This document shows, in pieces, positions 54,707-63,670 of a stretch of DNA of 64,000 bases. Source of the stretch: Thermococcus gammatolerans EJ3 (GTDB taxonomy: Archaea > Methanobacteriota_B > Thermococci > Thermococcales > Thermococcaceae); assembly GCF_000022365.1 (NCBI RefSeq), contig NC_012804.1:558001-622000 (forward strand), written 5' to 3'. The notes under the pieces were generated by a model that saw only the letters and a list, made by a program, of their open reading frames with translations, did not search any database and was not told the DNA's origin. The translations under genes were made by a program, and so were the position numbers. Numbering within the stretch: position 1 is the first letter of the stretch; each line of letters opens with the position of its first letter.

Positions 54707-55437
54707 ATTAACACCCCCATCAGGTACAGTATAACCCCAACGACGCCGTAAAAGGCTAGGAAAGTTCTGCTTTCAAGCCTTTCGGTCAGTTTAAAGAGGA
54801 GCCAGACCAGGAGGAACGTCACGAAGAACGATGACGCGAAGGTGAGGGGTCCGAGCCACTTCGGTCTCGGCTGACACTGGCCGGCCCTGATGATCTCGAC
54901 GACTAGGTAAGCAGGTGCAACCTGGAGCGAGAACCTCAGGATTCTCTTTGCATCGTAGCCAGAAAGAGCCAGTGCCAGAGCGCTCATTCCCCCCCTCGGT
55001 AGGCTGAATAGGATAGCCAGGGCATGAGCGATTCCAACGGAGACTGCGTCCACCGGCGTTGGTTCCTCCTCAAAGGTTTTTCTCAGCCCCTCCAGCGGTT
55101 TGAAGCCGTAGGCAATCGCGGGGAGGAGGGCGACGATAATCCCAGCGATTGCCAGTTCCACTTTTCCTCCGGATAACCTGGGAAGGAACCCAAGCACGAG
55201 GGTCAGTGTCGTTGCAAGGATAGCGTACCTGAGTTGAGCCGGGCTAAAGCCCTTGAGCGCCATAATGGGCTCCTTTGACAGGAGTTCCCTGAAGTAAAAG
55301 AGCAGAGCGACCAGAGCTCCAGCGTAGGCGGGAACGAGCAGGTTTACGTCCATGGAAAAAACTACTGCAGAGGCGGGGAAGAGGACTATCAGTGCCGTCA
55401 GGAGGCCCGTGAGGAGGGCAATGATGAAGCCGAGCAT
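54703..55437 (-). CDS. UppP/BacA-like membrane phosphatase
   Basis: 244 residues with about seven hydrophobic segments. FPASAVVF replaces the FPISSTGH loop of UppP, and SLPRGGMSALALALSGYDAKRILRFS matches the second conserved loop of the family (PGxSRSG...), with Arg and Ser conserved in modified form. It may recycle polyprenyl pyrophosphate for surface glycan synthesis. It heads the operon with the GlmU-like gene. Confidence 0.75.
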   Translation of the reverse strand: MLGFIIALLTGLLTALIVLFPASAVVFSMDVNLLVPAYAGALVALLFYFRELLSKEPIMALKGFSPAQLRYAILATTLTLVLGFLPRLSGGKVELAIAGIIVALLPAIAYGFKPLEGLRKTFEEEPTPVDAVSVGIAHALAILFSLPRGGMSALALALSGYDAKRILRFSLQVAPAYLVVEIIRAGQCQPRPKWLGPLTFASSFFVTFLLVWLLFKLTERLESRTFLAFYGVVGVILYLMGVLI

Positions 55438-55552
55438 GAGGATCAGAGTATGTACCCCCCCTCAGGAGATAAATCTTTCCCTTGACCTGCGATAGGTTTT
55501 TATATTTTCGCACCATTTTGGTTTTTAGAGAGCACCAGATGGGGGTGAAAAT

Positions 55553-55762
55553 ATGGGGCTTGGGGTGATAGTTGACAAACTTAACAGGTACGAAGGCCTC
55601 TTCGAAAAGCTCGGCCTTCTTCTCGTTGCGGTGTTCTTCCTGCTGGTGATAGCCGGCTTCACCGACTTGTCCCACGTCGGGAAGCTGATGAGTCTCGTGT
55701 TGCTCTTCCTCGTTGCCATGTCTTCCCTCGTTGGGGTTGTGCTCTACCGCTCGCTCGATTGA
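55553..55762 (+). CDS. Small membrane protein, unknown function
   Basis: 69 residues, with two hydrophobic helices (LGLLLVAVFFLLVIAGF; LMSLVLLFLVAMSSLVGVVL) joined by a short loop. No family recognised. GGGGGTGAAAAT precedes ATG 55553, and the TTTTTATATTTTCG TATA box lies at about 55498-55511, giving a clear promoter. Confidence 0.7.
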   Translation: MGLGVIVDKLNRYEGLFEKLGLLLVAVFFLLVIAGFTDLSHVGKLMSLVLLFLVAMSSLVGVVLYRSLD

Positions 55763-55819
55763 ATACCTTTTTAAGGCCCCTCCCCAACCTTTTCTCCGCG
55801 AGATTGGGGAGGGGTGAGA

Positions 55820-56893
55820 ATGAAGAATCCGTTTGAGAAGATGCCGACGGTTCTTACCGCTGACGAGCTCATCGACAAGGCCTTCAGGAGGGCCGAAAGG
55901 GCTGCCTCTGCCTACAACCCGCCCGGCGGGAAGGTCGCGAAGGCGAGACAGCGAGAAGAACTCCGCGTTAGAACGGTTTCGAACGTCGTTCGCGACAACC
56001 TCAGGAAGATACTCGACAGAACGCCCGGCGTCTCAACGCTCCCGAAGTTCTATCAGGAGCTCGTTGACACGCTCGTCGATAGGGATCAGTTCCACCGCTC
56101 GCTGGCCAGGGTGAACTGGGCGATAAAGACCATCAGGAACCTCGAGCAACGCTACGTCGAGAAGATACGCTACGAGCGCGACCCGAAGGGGATAGCCAAG
56201 CTTAGAAGGGCCTTCTACGGCCGTGTTGCAGACATACTCCACGAGATTGACGACGATTTGCGCTATCTGAATCAGGCCAGAAACGTTCTCAAGGAGTTGC
56301 CGGTCGTCGATTTGGAGCTCCCGACGGTGGTCATAGCCGGCCATCCCAACGTTGGCAAGAGCACGCTTTTGAGGGCTTTAACCAACGCGAAGCCCGAGGT
56401 GGCGAGCTATCCATTCACGACGAAGGGCATAAACGTCGGCCAGTTCGAGGAGCACTACCTCCGATACCAGGTCATAGACACGCCAGGTCTGCTCGACAGA
56501 CCGCTCAGTGAGAGGAACGAGGTTGAGAAACAGGCGATACTCGCTTTGAAGCACCTTGGAGACGTCATCGTCTACATCTTCGACCCGAGCGAGTACTGCG
56601 GCTTCCCAATCGAAGAGCAAATGCACCTCTTCGAGGAGATACTGAACGAGTTCGGCGAGTTCCCGTTCATCGTGGCCATCAACAAAGTCGACATTGCAGA
56701 CGACGAAAAGGTCAGGACGGTTGAAGAGTTCGTCAGGGCTAAGGGGCTTGAGCCCGTCAAGATTTCCGCCCTAACTGGGGAAGGCCTTGACGAGCTCAAG
56801 AAGAGGGTAATAGCGGTCGTCGAGCCGAAGGCGAGGGAGCTGGCAAAGAAGATTATGGAAAGGGAGCTCTCGAAGTTCAGGGAGGGGGTTTGA
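55820..56893 (+). CDS. NOG1-like GTPase
   Basis: 357 residues from ATG 55820. The N-terminal helical NOG1 part (about 1-160), then G1 AGHPNVGKSTLLRALTNAKP, G3 DTPGLLDRPLSERNEVEKQA, G4 NKVD and G5 SALTGEG. The OBG-HflX group; NOG1 acts in large ribosomal subunit assembly. GGAGGGGTGA precedes the ATG. Confidence 0.92.
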   Translation: MKNPFEKMPTVLTADELIDKAFRRAERAASAYNPPGGKVAKARQREELRVRTVSNVVRDNLRKILDRTPGVSTLPKFYQELVDTLVDRDQFHRSLARVNWAIKTIRNLEQRYVEKIRYERDPKGIAKLRRAFYGRVADILHEIDDDLRYLNQARNVLKELPVVDLELPTVVIAGHPNVGKSTLLRALTNAKPEVASYPFTTKGINVGQFEEHYLRYQVIDTPGLLDRPLSERNEVEKQAILALKHLGDVIVYIFDPSEYCGFPIEEQMHLFEEILNEFGEFPFIVAINKVDIADDEKVRTVEEFVRAKGLEPVKISALTGEGLDELKKRVIAVVEPKARELAKKIMERELSKFREGV

Positions 56894-56952
56894 GGTAGGG
56901 CGTGCGCTTTCAACATTTATCGTTAACACAGCAAACCCTGAAGACTTTACGC

Positions 56953-56989
56953 TACCGTTAACTTTTTGAGGTTTATGGTCTTAACGGTA
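56953..56989. repeat. Inverted repeat in the NOG1/S8e 3' gap
   Basis: TACCGTTAA-N19-TTAACGGTA, in a gap of 167 bases where two genes converge. It might form a hairpin for both transcripts or be a remnant. The role is unclear. Confidence 0.35.
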
Positions 56990-57060
56990 CAATACTGTTT
57001 TCTTCAATCCCCCACAAGACCGCACTCAGAACAAGACCAAAAGGCAAATTAGAAAAGAGT

Positions 57061-57453
57061 TCAGGCGTTCTCCTCCTTGAGGAGAACCGCGTTAACAACT
57101 CCGTCCTGGCCGGGCCTGCTGGTGACCACAGCCTTGCCGATCTCGGTCTCGATTATCGCTCCCTTGGTGATGATGTTTCTCCTCGCGTACTGCCTGTTGG
57201 CCGGGTTCTCGACGACGTTGAGTATCTTGACCTTCCTGCCCTTTCCACCCTCGAAGACGTTCGCGTAGAGAGCCTCTACGAGGCGAACCTTCCTGTTTCC
57301 ACCGTAGGTTCTGATTATCTTCCTCTTTTCCCTTTCCTCAGCAACGCGAGTGTTAGCTGGCTCTCTTCCGAGCTCCCTCTTCCTCTTCTTCCGGGCGAGG
57401 ACAATCCTCCCACCCGAAGGCTTTTTGAGTGACCTTCCCTGCCAGATAGCCAT
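57061..57453 (-). CDS. rps8e: Ribosomal protein S8e
   Basis: 130 residues from ATG 57453: [55 protein letters not shown] and [20 protein letters not shown] are diagnostic. GGGGTGAGAAA precedes the ATG. A TATA-like CTTATAAACG lies about 60 bases upstream. Confidence 0.97.
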   Translation of the reverse strand: MAIWQGRSLKKPSGGRIVLARKKRKRELGREPANTRVAEEREKRKIIRTYGGNRKVRLVEALYANVFEGGKGRKVKILNVVENPANRQYARRNIITKGAIIETEIGKAVVTSRPGQDGVVNAVLLKEENA

Positions 57454-57595
57454 TTTTCTCACCCCAGATGATCCTGAGTTAGACCTAACGCCACTTTGAA
57501 GGGTGCGTTTATAAGCTTTTCTTACGGGGAGCCTTTATAAATCCTCCCGCCTACTTGAAGCGGCCTATGAGGACGCCTCCCGACTCTGAGGTGTG

Positions 57596-60262
57596 ATGAG
57601 TGGACGGCTGGCCGAGGCGGTGAAGATGCTCTTCGTTATCAGGCCCGGAAGGAAGAAGAACGAGCTTGAGGCATTTTTCATCGAGAACGAGCCCGAGAAG
57701 CTGAGTGAAATGAGGAACCTGAAGGCAGAGAGGATATTCCGCCTCATAATGCGGGAGGGAAGGCTCTTCAAGGTTCTGGAAGGAAGCCAGTACCGCAACC
57801 CGAAGGAGATTGAAAAGCTCCTCCGCCAGGCGAGAATCGTTCTCGTCAACGCGGACGAGTGGGAGGACTACTTCAGGAGGAGGCTCCAGAACAAAAGGGT
57901 GGAAAAGGCCGAGCTGTGCCGTCTCTGCCTCCTTGAGGGTAGGATAACAGTCTTAACGCCCGGCAACAGGATAAAGTACCGCAACGAGTACATCTGCGAG
58001 CGCTGTGCGGAGGACGAGCTGAAGAGGGAGCTCCGCTTTAGGTTCAACAGCATAGCGATGTTCGACCAGGCGAAAAAGCTCCTCGACAGGTTTAGGGACC
58101 TCGATAAAGTGCTCTACGCCTTCGACCCGCGCTTTGACCCGACGAAGCACCCGGAAGTTACCAAATGGGATGAGCTGAAGGCCAAGCACATCAAGGTTGA
58201 AAAAATCCGCGTTGACGAGCTCTCACTCCCGGAGAAGTTCAAGGAGGTTCTGAAGGCTGAGGGGGTAAAGGAGCTCCTCCCCGTTCAGAGTTTGGCCGTT
58301 AAGAACGGCCTCCTTGAGGGGGAGAACTTACTCGTCGTTTCCGCAACGGCGAGCGGTAAAACGCTGATCGGCGAATTAGCTGGAGTTCCCAAGGCTATGA
58401 GTGGGAAAAAGCTCCTCTTTCTGGTTCCTCTCGTCGCTCTTGCCAATCAGAAGTACGAGGACTTTAAGAGAAGGTATTCAAAGCTCGGCCTCCGCGTTGC
58501 CATTCGCGTTGGAATGAGCCGGATTAAGACGAGGGACGAGCTGGTAGTCGTTGACACCGGGATTGACGCCGACATCATCGTGGGAACCTACGAGGGAATA
58601 GACTACCTCCTCCGCGCCGGAAGGAAGATAGGAAACGTCGGGACGATTGTGGTAGACGAGATACACACGCTCGACGATGAGGAGCGCGGGCCGAGGCTCG
58701 ACGGACTAATAGCGAGGCTGAGGAGACTTTACCCAAAGGCCCAGTTCATAGGCCTGAGCGCGACCGTTGGGAACCCCGAGGAGCTGGCCAAGGAGCTCGG
58801 CCTCAAGCTGGTGCTCTACGACGAGAGGCCGGTTGACCTGGAAAGGCACATCATCATAGCGCGCAACGAGTCCGAGAAGTGGCGCCACATAGCCAACCTC
58901 TGCAGGGCCGAGGCGATGAGAAAGTCGAGACAGGGCTACAGGGGGCAGACGATAGTCTTCACGTTCTCAAGGAAGCGGACGCATGAACTTTCCGCATATC
59001 TAACAAGCAAGGGCCTTCGAGCGAAACCCTACCACTCCGGTTTGCCCTACAAACAGAGAAAGCTCACGGAGATGGAATTTCTGGCTCAGAGGCTTGATGT
59101 AGTCGTTACAACCGCTGCCCTTGGAGCGGGCGTTGACTTTCCAGCAAGCCAGGTCATCTTCGAGAGCCTCGCGATGGGCAACAAGTGGCTCAGCGTTAGG
59201 GAGTTCCATCAGATGCTCGGAAGGGCCGGAAGGCCCCTCTACCACGAGAAGGGCAAGGTCTACCTCATAGTCGAGCCCGGGAGAAAGTACTCGGCCCAGA
59301 TGGAGGGCACCGAGGAGGAGGTTGCCTTCAAGCTCCTGACCGCTCCGATAGAGCCCGTAACTGTGGAATGGAGCGACGAGCTTGAGCAGGACAACGTCTT
59401 GGCTCACTCCTGTGTCTTCAATCGGCTTGACGTCATTGAGGAGGTTCAGGAGCGTTGCTTGGGGGCCAACCAGAGCGCCGAGAAGGTCTTGGAAAAGCTT
59501 GAGGAGTTTGAGCTCGTGAGGCTCAAAAAGCCCTTCGTCGAGGTCACGCCCTACGGGCGAGCGGTCAGCATGAGCTTCCTCCTTCCGAAGGAGGCCGAGT
59601 TCATAAGAAAGAGCCTCCGCGAAAAGCCCGCTCGCTGGATTGCGCTCAAGCTTCACCCCTTCGAGAACCTTTACCTGAGCGGAACGCTCCAGCGGGAGCT
59701 TGAGGGGGCTGTGAGAGGAAGGCTCAGCGCCAACGTCTTCTCGCCGAGCTTTGCTTCCATCTTGGAAGAGCTTGAGAAGGTTATTCCAGAGCTCAGTCCG
59801 AACGCGGCCGAGAGGCTGTTCACGATTTATCAGGAGTTCTTCATGTGTGGTGAAGAAGACTGCACCGAGTACGCGATGGAGCGCGTTGGAAACCTGATAA
59901 TCGAGCTCCGCAGGAGCGGGAAGCACCCGACCCAGATAGCGGAGCACTTCAGGAAGGTCTACGGCCTAATCGTTTACCCCGGAGACGTCTTCACGTGGCT
60001 CGACGGCATCGTCAGGAAGCTCGAAGCGATAGAGAGAATCGCAAGGGTCTTCCGCGTGAGGAAAGCCGAGGAAGATGCTAAGCTCCTGAGAAAGGAGATA
60101 GAAGAGGGCAGGACTCTCAGTGATCAAGATAAAAGGGAGAGAGAAAGCGTCAGATCTGGAGCACCATCTGTGCCGGGTCCCTTATTGCGGGACCGAGGCC
60201 GAGGACGTAAATCGCCAGGTACCAGAAACGCCTCTCCTCCTCGTCGGGGACGAGGTATTTGA
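57596..60262 (+). CDS. Large DEAD/DEAH-box helicase with zinc cluster
   Basis: 888 residues. The N-terminal part (about 1-190) includes CRLCLLEG and CERC (zinc). Helicase motifs: SATASGKTLIGELAG, VGTYEGIDYLL, DEIHTLDDEERGPRL, GLSATVGNPEELA, PYHSGLP, TAALGAGVDFPA, QMLGRAGRP. It resembles Hel308/Ski2-like and archaeal COG1202 helicases. The last 50 residues (RTLSDQDKRERESV...) read antisense through the DUF63 gene end, and are unlike the rest. Start ATG 57596, GAGGTG upstream. Confidence 0.88.
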   Translation: MSGRLAEAVKMLFVIRPGRKKNELEAFFIENEPEKLSEMRNLKAERIFRLIMREGRLFKVLEGSQYRNPKEIEKLLRQARIVLVNADEWEDYFRRRLQNKRVEKAELCRLCLLEGRITVLTPGNRIKYRNEYICERCAEDELKRELRFRFNSIAMFDQAKKLLDRFRDLDKVLYAFDPRFDPTKHPEVTKWDELKAKHIKVEKIRVDELSLPEKFKEVLKAEGVKELLPVQSLAVKNGLLEGENLLVVSATASGKTLIGELAGVPKAMSGKKLLFLVPLVALANQKYEDFKRRYSKLGLRVAIRVGMSRIKTRDELVVVDTGIDADIIVGTYEGIDYLLRAGRKIGNVGTIVVDEIHTLDDEERGPRLDGLIARLRRLYPKAQFIGLSATVGNPEELAKELGLKLVLYDERPVDLERHIIIARNESEKWRHIANLCRAEAMRKSRQGYRGQTIVFTFSRKRTHELSAYLTSKGLRAKPYHSGLPYKQRKLTEMEFLAQRLDVVVTTAALGAGVDFPASQVIFESLAMGNKWLSVREFHQMLGRAGRPLYHEKGKVYLIVEPGRKYSAQMEGTEEEVAFKLLTAPIEPVTVEWSDELEQDNVLAHSCVFNRLDVIEEVQERCLGANQSAEKVLEKLEEFELVRLKKPFVEVTPYGRAVSMSFLLPKEAEFIRKSLREKPARWIALKLHPFENLYLSGTLQRELEGAVRGRLSANVFSPSFASILEELEKVIPELSPNAAERLFTIYQEFFMCGEEDCTEYAMERVGNLIIELRRSGKHPTQIAEHFRKVYGLIVYPGDVFTWLDGIVRKLEAIERIARVFRVRKAEEDAKLLRKEIEEGRTLSDQDKRERESVRSGAPSVPGPLLRDRGRGRKSPGTRNASPPRRGRGI

Positions 60263-60941
60263 GGCCGTAGTAGACGGCGATGAGGATTACCGTTATCCAG
60301 GGGTAGTATATGTAGGCCCCGAACCATTGGACGAGATGGTGCTCAATCCAGTGCACCTCTCTGTAACCGTAATAGTGCAGGCCAACGACGGTGGAGCCCA
60401 TGTCGTAGTAGTGGGCGAGGACGGCATAGAGATAGAGCTTATCAAAGGGCCTCCACTTGTAGAATGCAAGTACTATGGCCCATGAAATCAGGGTATGGAT
60501 CATCGTGAGCTCATACGGTTTCCAGTTCTTGGCGTGGGTGATGAGGAGATAGTTTGCCCAGAGGGCCAAGATCGTTCCCCATACTATCGTTATTTTTGGA
60601 TAAGTCTTCAGCTTGGCGTCGGCGACGAGGGCCGGAACTATTAGGAAGAACGCCGTGAAGAATATGCCCGGCGTCAGGAGGAGGGGATGTTGGGGAAGCA
60701 CCCCCCCATCAACGAGTGCCCTGAGGGTTGCACCAAAGACCACCATCGGCGTCACGGCCCAGAAGAGCCTCTCATCAACCTTGATTTTTAATGGTTTGAT
60801 TATGTAACGGTACGAGTAGACTACACCGAGCCCGAAGAGCAGTGCGTAGACAAGGGTGTTGATGGGATTGTAGCCGCTTCTCGTGAACATCGGTTCCCAG
60901 AAGTACTGATTGAAGAATTTCCATACAGCTTCCAGCATCAT
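60150..60941 (-). CDS. DUF63 family membrane protein
   Basis: 263 residues with about seven hydrophobic segments. FWAVTPMVVFGATLRALVDG and HYYDMGSTVVGLHYYGYREV, HHLVQWFGAYIYY are typical of archaeal DUF63 proteins; function unknown. Start ATG 60941 (or 60938) with CGGTGGTG before it. Its 3' end is overlapped by 113 bases by the convergent helicase frame. Confidence 0.85.
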   Translation of the reverse strand: MMLEAVWKFFNQYFWEPMFTRSGYNPINTLVYALLFGLGVVYSYRYIIKPLKIKVDERLFWAVTPMVVFGATLRALVDGGVLPQHPLLLTPGIFFTAFFLIVPALVADAKLKTYPKITIVWGTILALWANYLLITHAKNWKPYELTMIHTLISWAIVLAFYKWRPFDKLYLYAVLAHYYDMGSTVVGLHYYGYREVHWIEHHLVQWFGAYIYYPWITVILIAVYYGLKYLVPDEEERRFWYLAIYVLGLGPAIRDPAQMVLQI

Positions 60942-61039
60942 CACCACCGGTCCCACTACACGAACTGGTTAATAAGCTTTGAGATCACTCAAGACAAGTT
61001 TTTAAGGAATTAGGCCTTACTGTTCTCAGGGTGTGTATT

Positions 61040-61717
61040 ATGGAGGCAGTGACGAATTCCGGATCTAATAGCGAAACCGTCGATATCAGTACTGAAAGGA
61101 CTCTTGGACTAATAGGCTCAGTCCTAGGTCTCGCGAGTATAGTGCGCACATCTGTGAGCGGCCTTTTAGCACTTATTGGAGCTGTCCTTATCCTTGTAGC
61201 ATTGTATGGAATAGGAAACAAGCTCGAAGACGAGAGACCCTTCAACTACTATCTCAAAGCAATAATTGTGATCTTTGTTCTCATTATGGTAGGGGTGATA
61301 GTCATAGCGGCGGCTCTTGTTGTATCCTCTGGTTCTACGAGCTCGATGGAAAACGAGTTCATAATGTCGCCAGGATCTGACATAACCATAATTGAGGAGG
61401 AATCTCCCCATCTAACCGGCGAAGGGATTGTTCTCCTAGTAATCGGTGCTGGAATTATCATAGCCGGCCTCATCGCAGGTGGCTACTTCCAGAAAAAAGC
61501 CTGGGAAGCAATGTACGAGCTAACGGGGGTTGAGGCGTTTCAAAACGCGGCAAAATTTCTGTGGTGGGGTGTTCTGACAATCATAATACTTATTGGGGCA
61601 ATTCTGTTGCTTATCTCTGCAATCTTTCAGATAATAGCCTTCGCAAATCTCCCCAAAAGGCTCTCCAAACGGTCAACGCCACCAGCTCCAACGCCCGTGG
61701 AGGAGTTGAGCTGGTGA
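61040..61717 (+). CDS. DUF996 family membrane protein
   Basis: 225 residues. Four or five hydrophobic segments (GLLALIGAVLILVALYGIGN; IIVIFVLIMVGVIVIAAALV; GIVLLVIGAGIIIAGLIAGG; LTIIILIGAILLLISAIFQI) and the segment YLKAIIVIF match DUF996. Function unknown. ATG 61040 is preferred over GTG 61031. A TATA-like TTTTTAAGG at about 61000 precedes it. Confidence 0.8.
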   Translation: MEAVTNSGSNSETVDISTERTLGLIGSVLGLASIVRTSVSGLLALIGAVLILVALYGIGNKLEDERPFNYYLKAIIVIFVLIMVGVIVIAAALVVSSGSTSSMENEFIMSPGSDITIIEEESPHLTGEGIVLLVIGAGIIIAGLIAGGYFQKKAWEAMYELTGVEAFQNAAKFLWWGVLTIIILIGAILLLISAIFQIIAFANLPKRLSKRSTPPAPTPVEELSW

Positions 61718-61769
61718 TCTTTAATTTTTTGAACCGTAAAGTTTATAAATGCATCCCGGTAGGTGTTAT

Positions 61770-61897
61770 CGGCACGGCGGCCATAGCGGCGGGGTTACAC
61801 CCGGTCTCGTTTCGACCCCGGAAGTTAAGCCCGCCAGCGTTCCCGGGTGTACTGCCCTCCGAGAGGGGGCGGGAAACCGGGAACGCCGCCGGCCACT
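61770..61897 (+). rRNA. rrf: 5S ribosomal RNA
   Basis: The sequence GGCGGCCATAGCGGCGGGG, then GGAAGTTAAGCCCGCCAGCG and GCCCTCCGAGAGGGGGCGGG, with an end pairing to the start (CGGCGGC with GCCGCCG), is 5S rRNA. Ends are estimated to within a few bases. TTTATAAA at 61742-61749 is the TATA box, about 25 bases before the mature end. Unlinked from 16S/23S here, as in other Thermococcales; tRNA-Asp is next. Confidence 0.95.
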
Positions 61898-61902
61898 CAA
61901 AC

Positions 61903-61980
61903 GCCCGGGTGGTGTAGCCCGGCCTATCATACGGGACTGTCACTCCCGTGACCCGGGTTCAAATCCCGGCCCGGGCGCCA
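61903..61980 (+). tRNA. tRNA-Asp (GTC)
   Basis: 78 nucleotides including an encoded CCA. Acceptor stem GCCCGGG with CCCGGGC, D arm, anticodon arm CGGGA-CTGTCAC-TCCCG giving anticodon GTC, and T arm with GGTTCAAATCC. It is co-transcribed with the 5S rRNA, five bases apart. Confidence 0.96.
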
Positions 61981-62361
61981 AAACTCTTTCTAAGAGAGCT
62001 TTTACATGTTAGGAGCCTTACTTTTGGAATGTTGATTGAGTGTTCTGATTATAAATAACGTCAGAAAACTTTAGATGGATGTTTGAACAACGGTGGGAGC
62101 TGCACCGGAACTTCCCTTGGATTCTAGAGATGACAGATAAAGGAACTCCCTTTATTCACATGGATGCAGAACCAAGACGTGTACTGTTTAAGCACAATCA
62201 ATACTTGAGTTGATACCTTAAGTTCTTCTATTCGCATTTTTGCTGTTATTAATATAGCATACAAGCTGAAACAGGCCAAGCTTGGGCTATTAAAAAGCTG
62301 GGGAGATAAGTGAGAGATAACCAAAAAATTTATTACTCTGTTTGATTGGCAGATAACAAGT
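61981..62361. other. AT-rich gap after tRNA-Asp
   Basis: 381 bases holding only the possible small gene at 62079-62213 (listed separately). The rest is AT-rich with no further gene seen, apart from the DUF2079 promoter region (AAATTTATTAC near 62325). Confidence 0.5.
62079..62213 (+). CDS. Possible small leaderless gene (44 residues), unknown
   Basis: The sequence reads MFEQRWELHRNFPWILEMTD, KGTPFIHMDAEPRRVLFKHN, QYLS and stop, with protein-like composition. A TATA box TTATAAATA (62048-62056) is centred 27 bases before the ATG, which fits a leaderless mRNA; there is no ribosome binding site. The open frame continues a few codons upstream, so a gene fragment is also possible. No family recognised. 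Confidence 0.4.
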   Translation: MFEQRWELHRNFPWILEMTDKGTPFIHMDAEPRRVLFKHNQYLS

Positions 62362-63498
62362 ATGGTCAGGAAAGAGCATAGAATGTTTGTCTTAATCACC
62401 TTTGTATTTACACTGTTCATTATGCTTTTCTCGGTACTTAGATTTGAAACTCTGTCAAAATACGGCATTCACGACATTGACTTGCAGATTTTCTCCGAAA
62501 GCCTCCAAACAACCCTAACTGGACAGGGCTTCTTTTTCAATGAATGGGAGTGGCAACACTGGAGAGCGTGGAGTCATTTTGGAACACATAACTCTCCAAT
62601 CCTCTTTCTGCTGCTCCTCCCCTATGCCCTTGTACCCAGCCAGTATACGTTGATACTGCTCCAGGATCTAATGGTAACAATCAGTGCCATTGTGCTTTTC
62701 AAATTCGCTGGGTACATACTAAATGATGAAAAGAAAGCTCTGATAGTTTCAGTGGCATTTCTCATGAATCCAATTACCCATGGAATAGTCCGCTACGACT
62801 TTAGGCCGGACGTGCTCGCGATGCCGTTCATGTTCCTCTTCGCTTACTGTGTGGCAAAAAACGACACGAAAAAAAGTGTATTGGCTGCTCTGTTTGTTGT
62901 TTCTGTTAAGGAGGATGCGGGCCTATTTCTCATTGCGTACTCAATGTTTGAAATACTCTCAAAGCGTGGTTTTGCGATCAGAACATGGCTCGAGGAAAAG
63001 AGAGCGGTGGGCTTTGCACTCTTGGGGCTGTCTTGGATACTTATTAGCATTTTCCTCATAATTCCGCATTTCAACACAAGTCATAGGTACATCTACTTTA
63101 TATTATACAAACCGGAGATAGGCAAAAGAGCGTTTATCTTTGCTGTGGCGCTTGCGAAGCTGGTAGTTTTGTTCCTCAGCGTGGCATTTGTTCCTTTAAG
63201 ACGGCCTGCTTACTGGCTACCTCTGGTATTCCTGTGGTCGGAAAATGCTTTTTCAAGCAGGTTGGAGCAGGCGGCAATTGGCTTTCAATATGACTACCAA
63301 CTTCTTCCAATGGCGTTTATTGTATTGGTGTATGCCCTCAAAGAATATGGGTCAGCGAATCCAAAGAAACTTTTACTGTTCTCATTTATCTCTGCACTCA
63401 TCTTTTCGCCGATGGTCGGGGTTATCGATGCCTACCCAGTCACACTTGGAATCTCCTTTTGGAAGTACATAAAACTATTTTGGGGAAGAGGACTTTAG
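62362..63498 (+). CDS. DUF2079 family membrane protein
   Basis: 378 residues, about nine hydrophobic segments. LSKYGIHDIDLQIFSESLQT, HFGTHNSPILFLLLLPYAL, GIVRYDFRPDVLAMPFMFLF and VKEDAGLFL are DUF2079 landmarks, a GT-C-like glycosyltransferase fold. Many relatives are longer, so the C-terminus may be short here. Codon use is more A/T-rich than in neighbours, suggesting transfer. Function unknown. Confidence 0.85.
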   Translation: MVRKEHRMFVLITFVFTLFIMLFSVLRFETLSKYGIHDIDLQIFSESLQTTLTGQGFFFNEWEWQHWRAWSHFGTHNSPILFLLLLPYALVPSQYTLILLQDLMVTISAIVLFKFAGYILNDEKKALIVSVAFLMNPITHGIVRYDFRPDVLAMPFMFLFAYCVAKNDTKKSVLAALFVVSVKEDAGLFLIAYSMFEILSKRGFAIRTWLEEKRAVGFALLGLSWILISIFLIIPHFNTSHRYIYFILYKPEIGKRAFIFAVALAKLVVLFLSVAFVPLRRPAYWLPLVFLWSENAFSSRLEQAAIGFQYDYQLLPMAFIVLVYALKEYGSANPKKLLLFSFISALIFSPMVGVIDAYPVTLGISFWKYIKLFWGRGL

Positions 63499-63670
63499 CT
63501 TGTCACGATGTTAGCGAGGACAGTTTTTAGGTAGTTTAATCACGATTGCGGCTCTACCAACACGCTCAAAATTCAAAATATCAGTATAAACATATAACCA
63601 GTGGCACCTAGAATAACCCCACAGGAGGAAGCCAAGAATGCTAGAAGACCCTTAGAAGACTATTTTAAGA
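63499..63670. other. Gap between DUF2079 gene and the tRNA-Arg remnant
   Basis: 172 AT-rich bases. On the minus strand a 28-codon frame (stop near 63573) reads SSKGLLAFLASSCGVILGAT and then GYMFILIF, like the end of a membrane protein. It has no start, so it may be a relic; support is weak. Confidence 0.3.
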
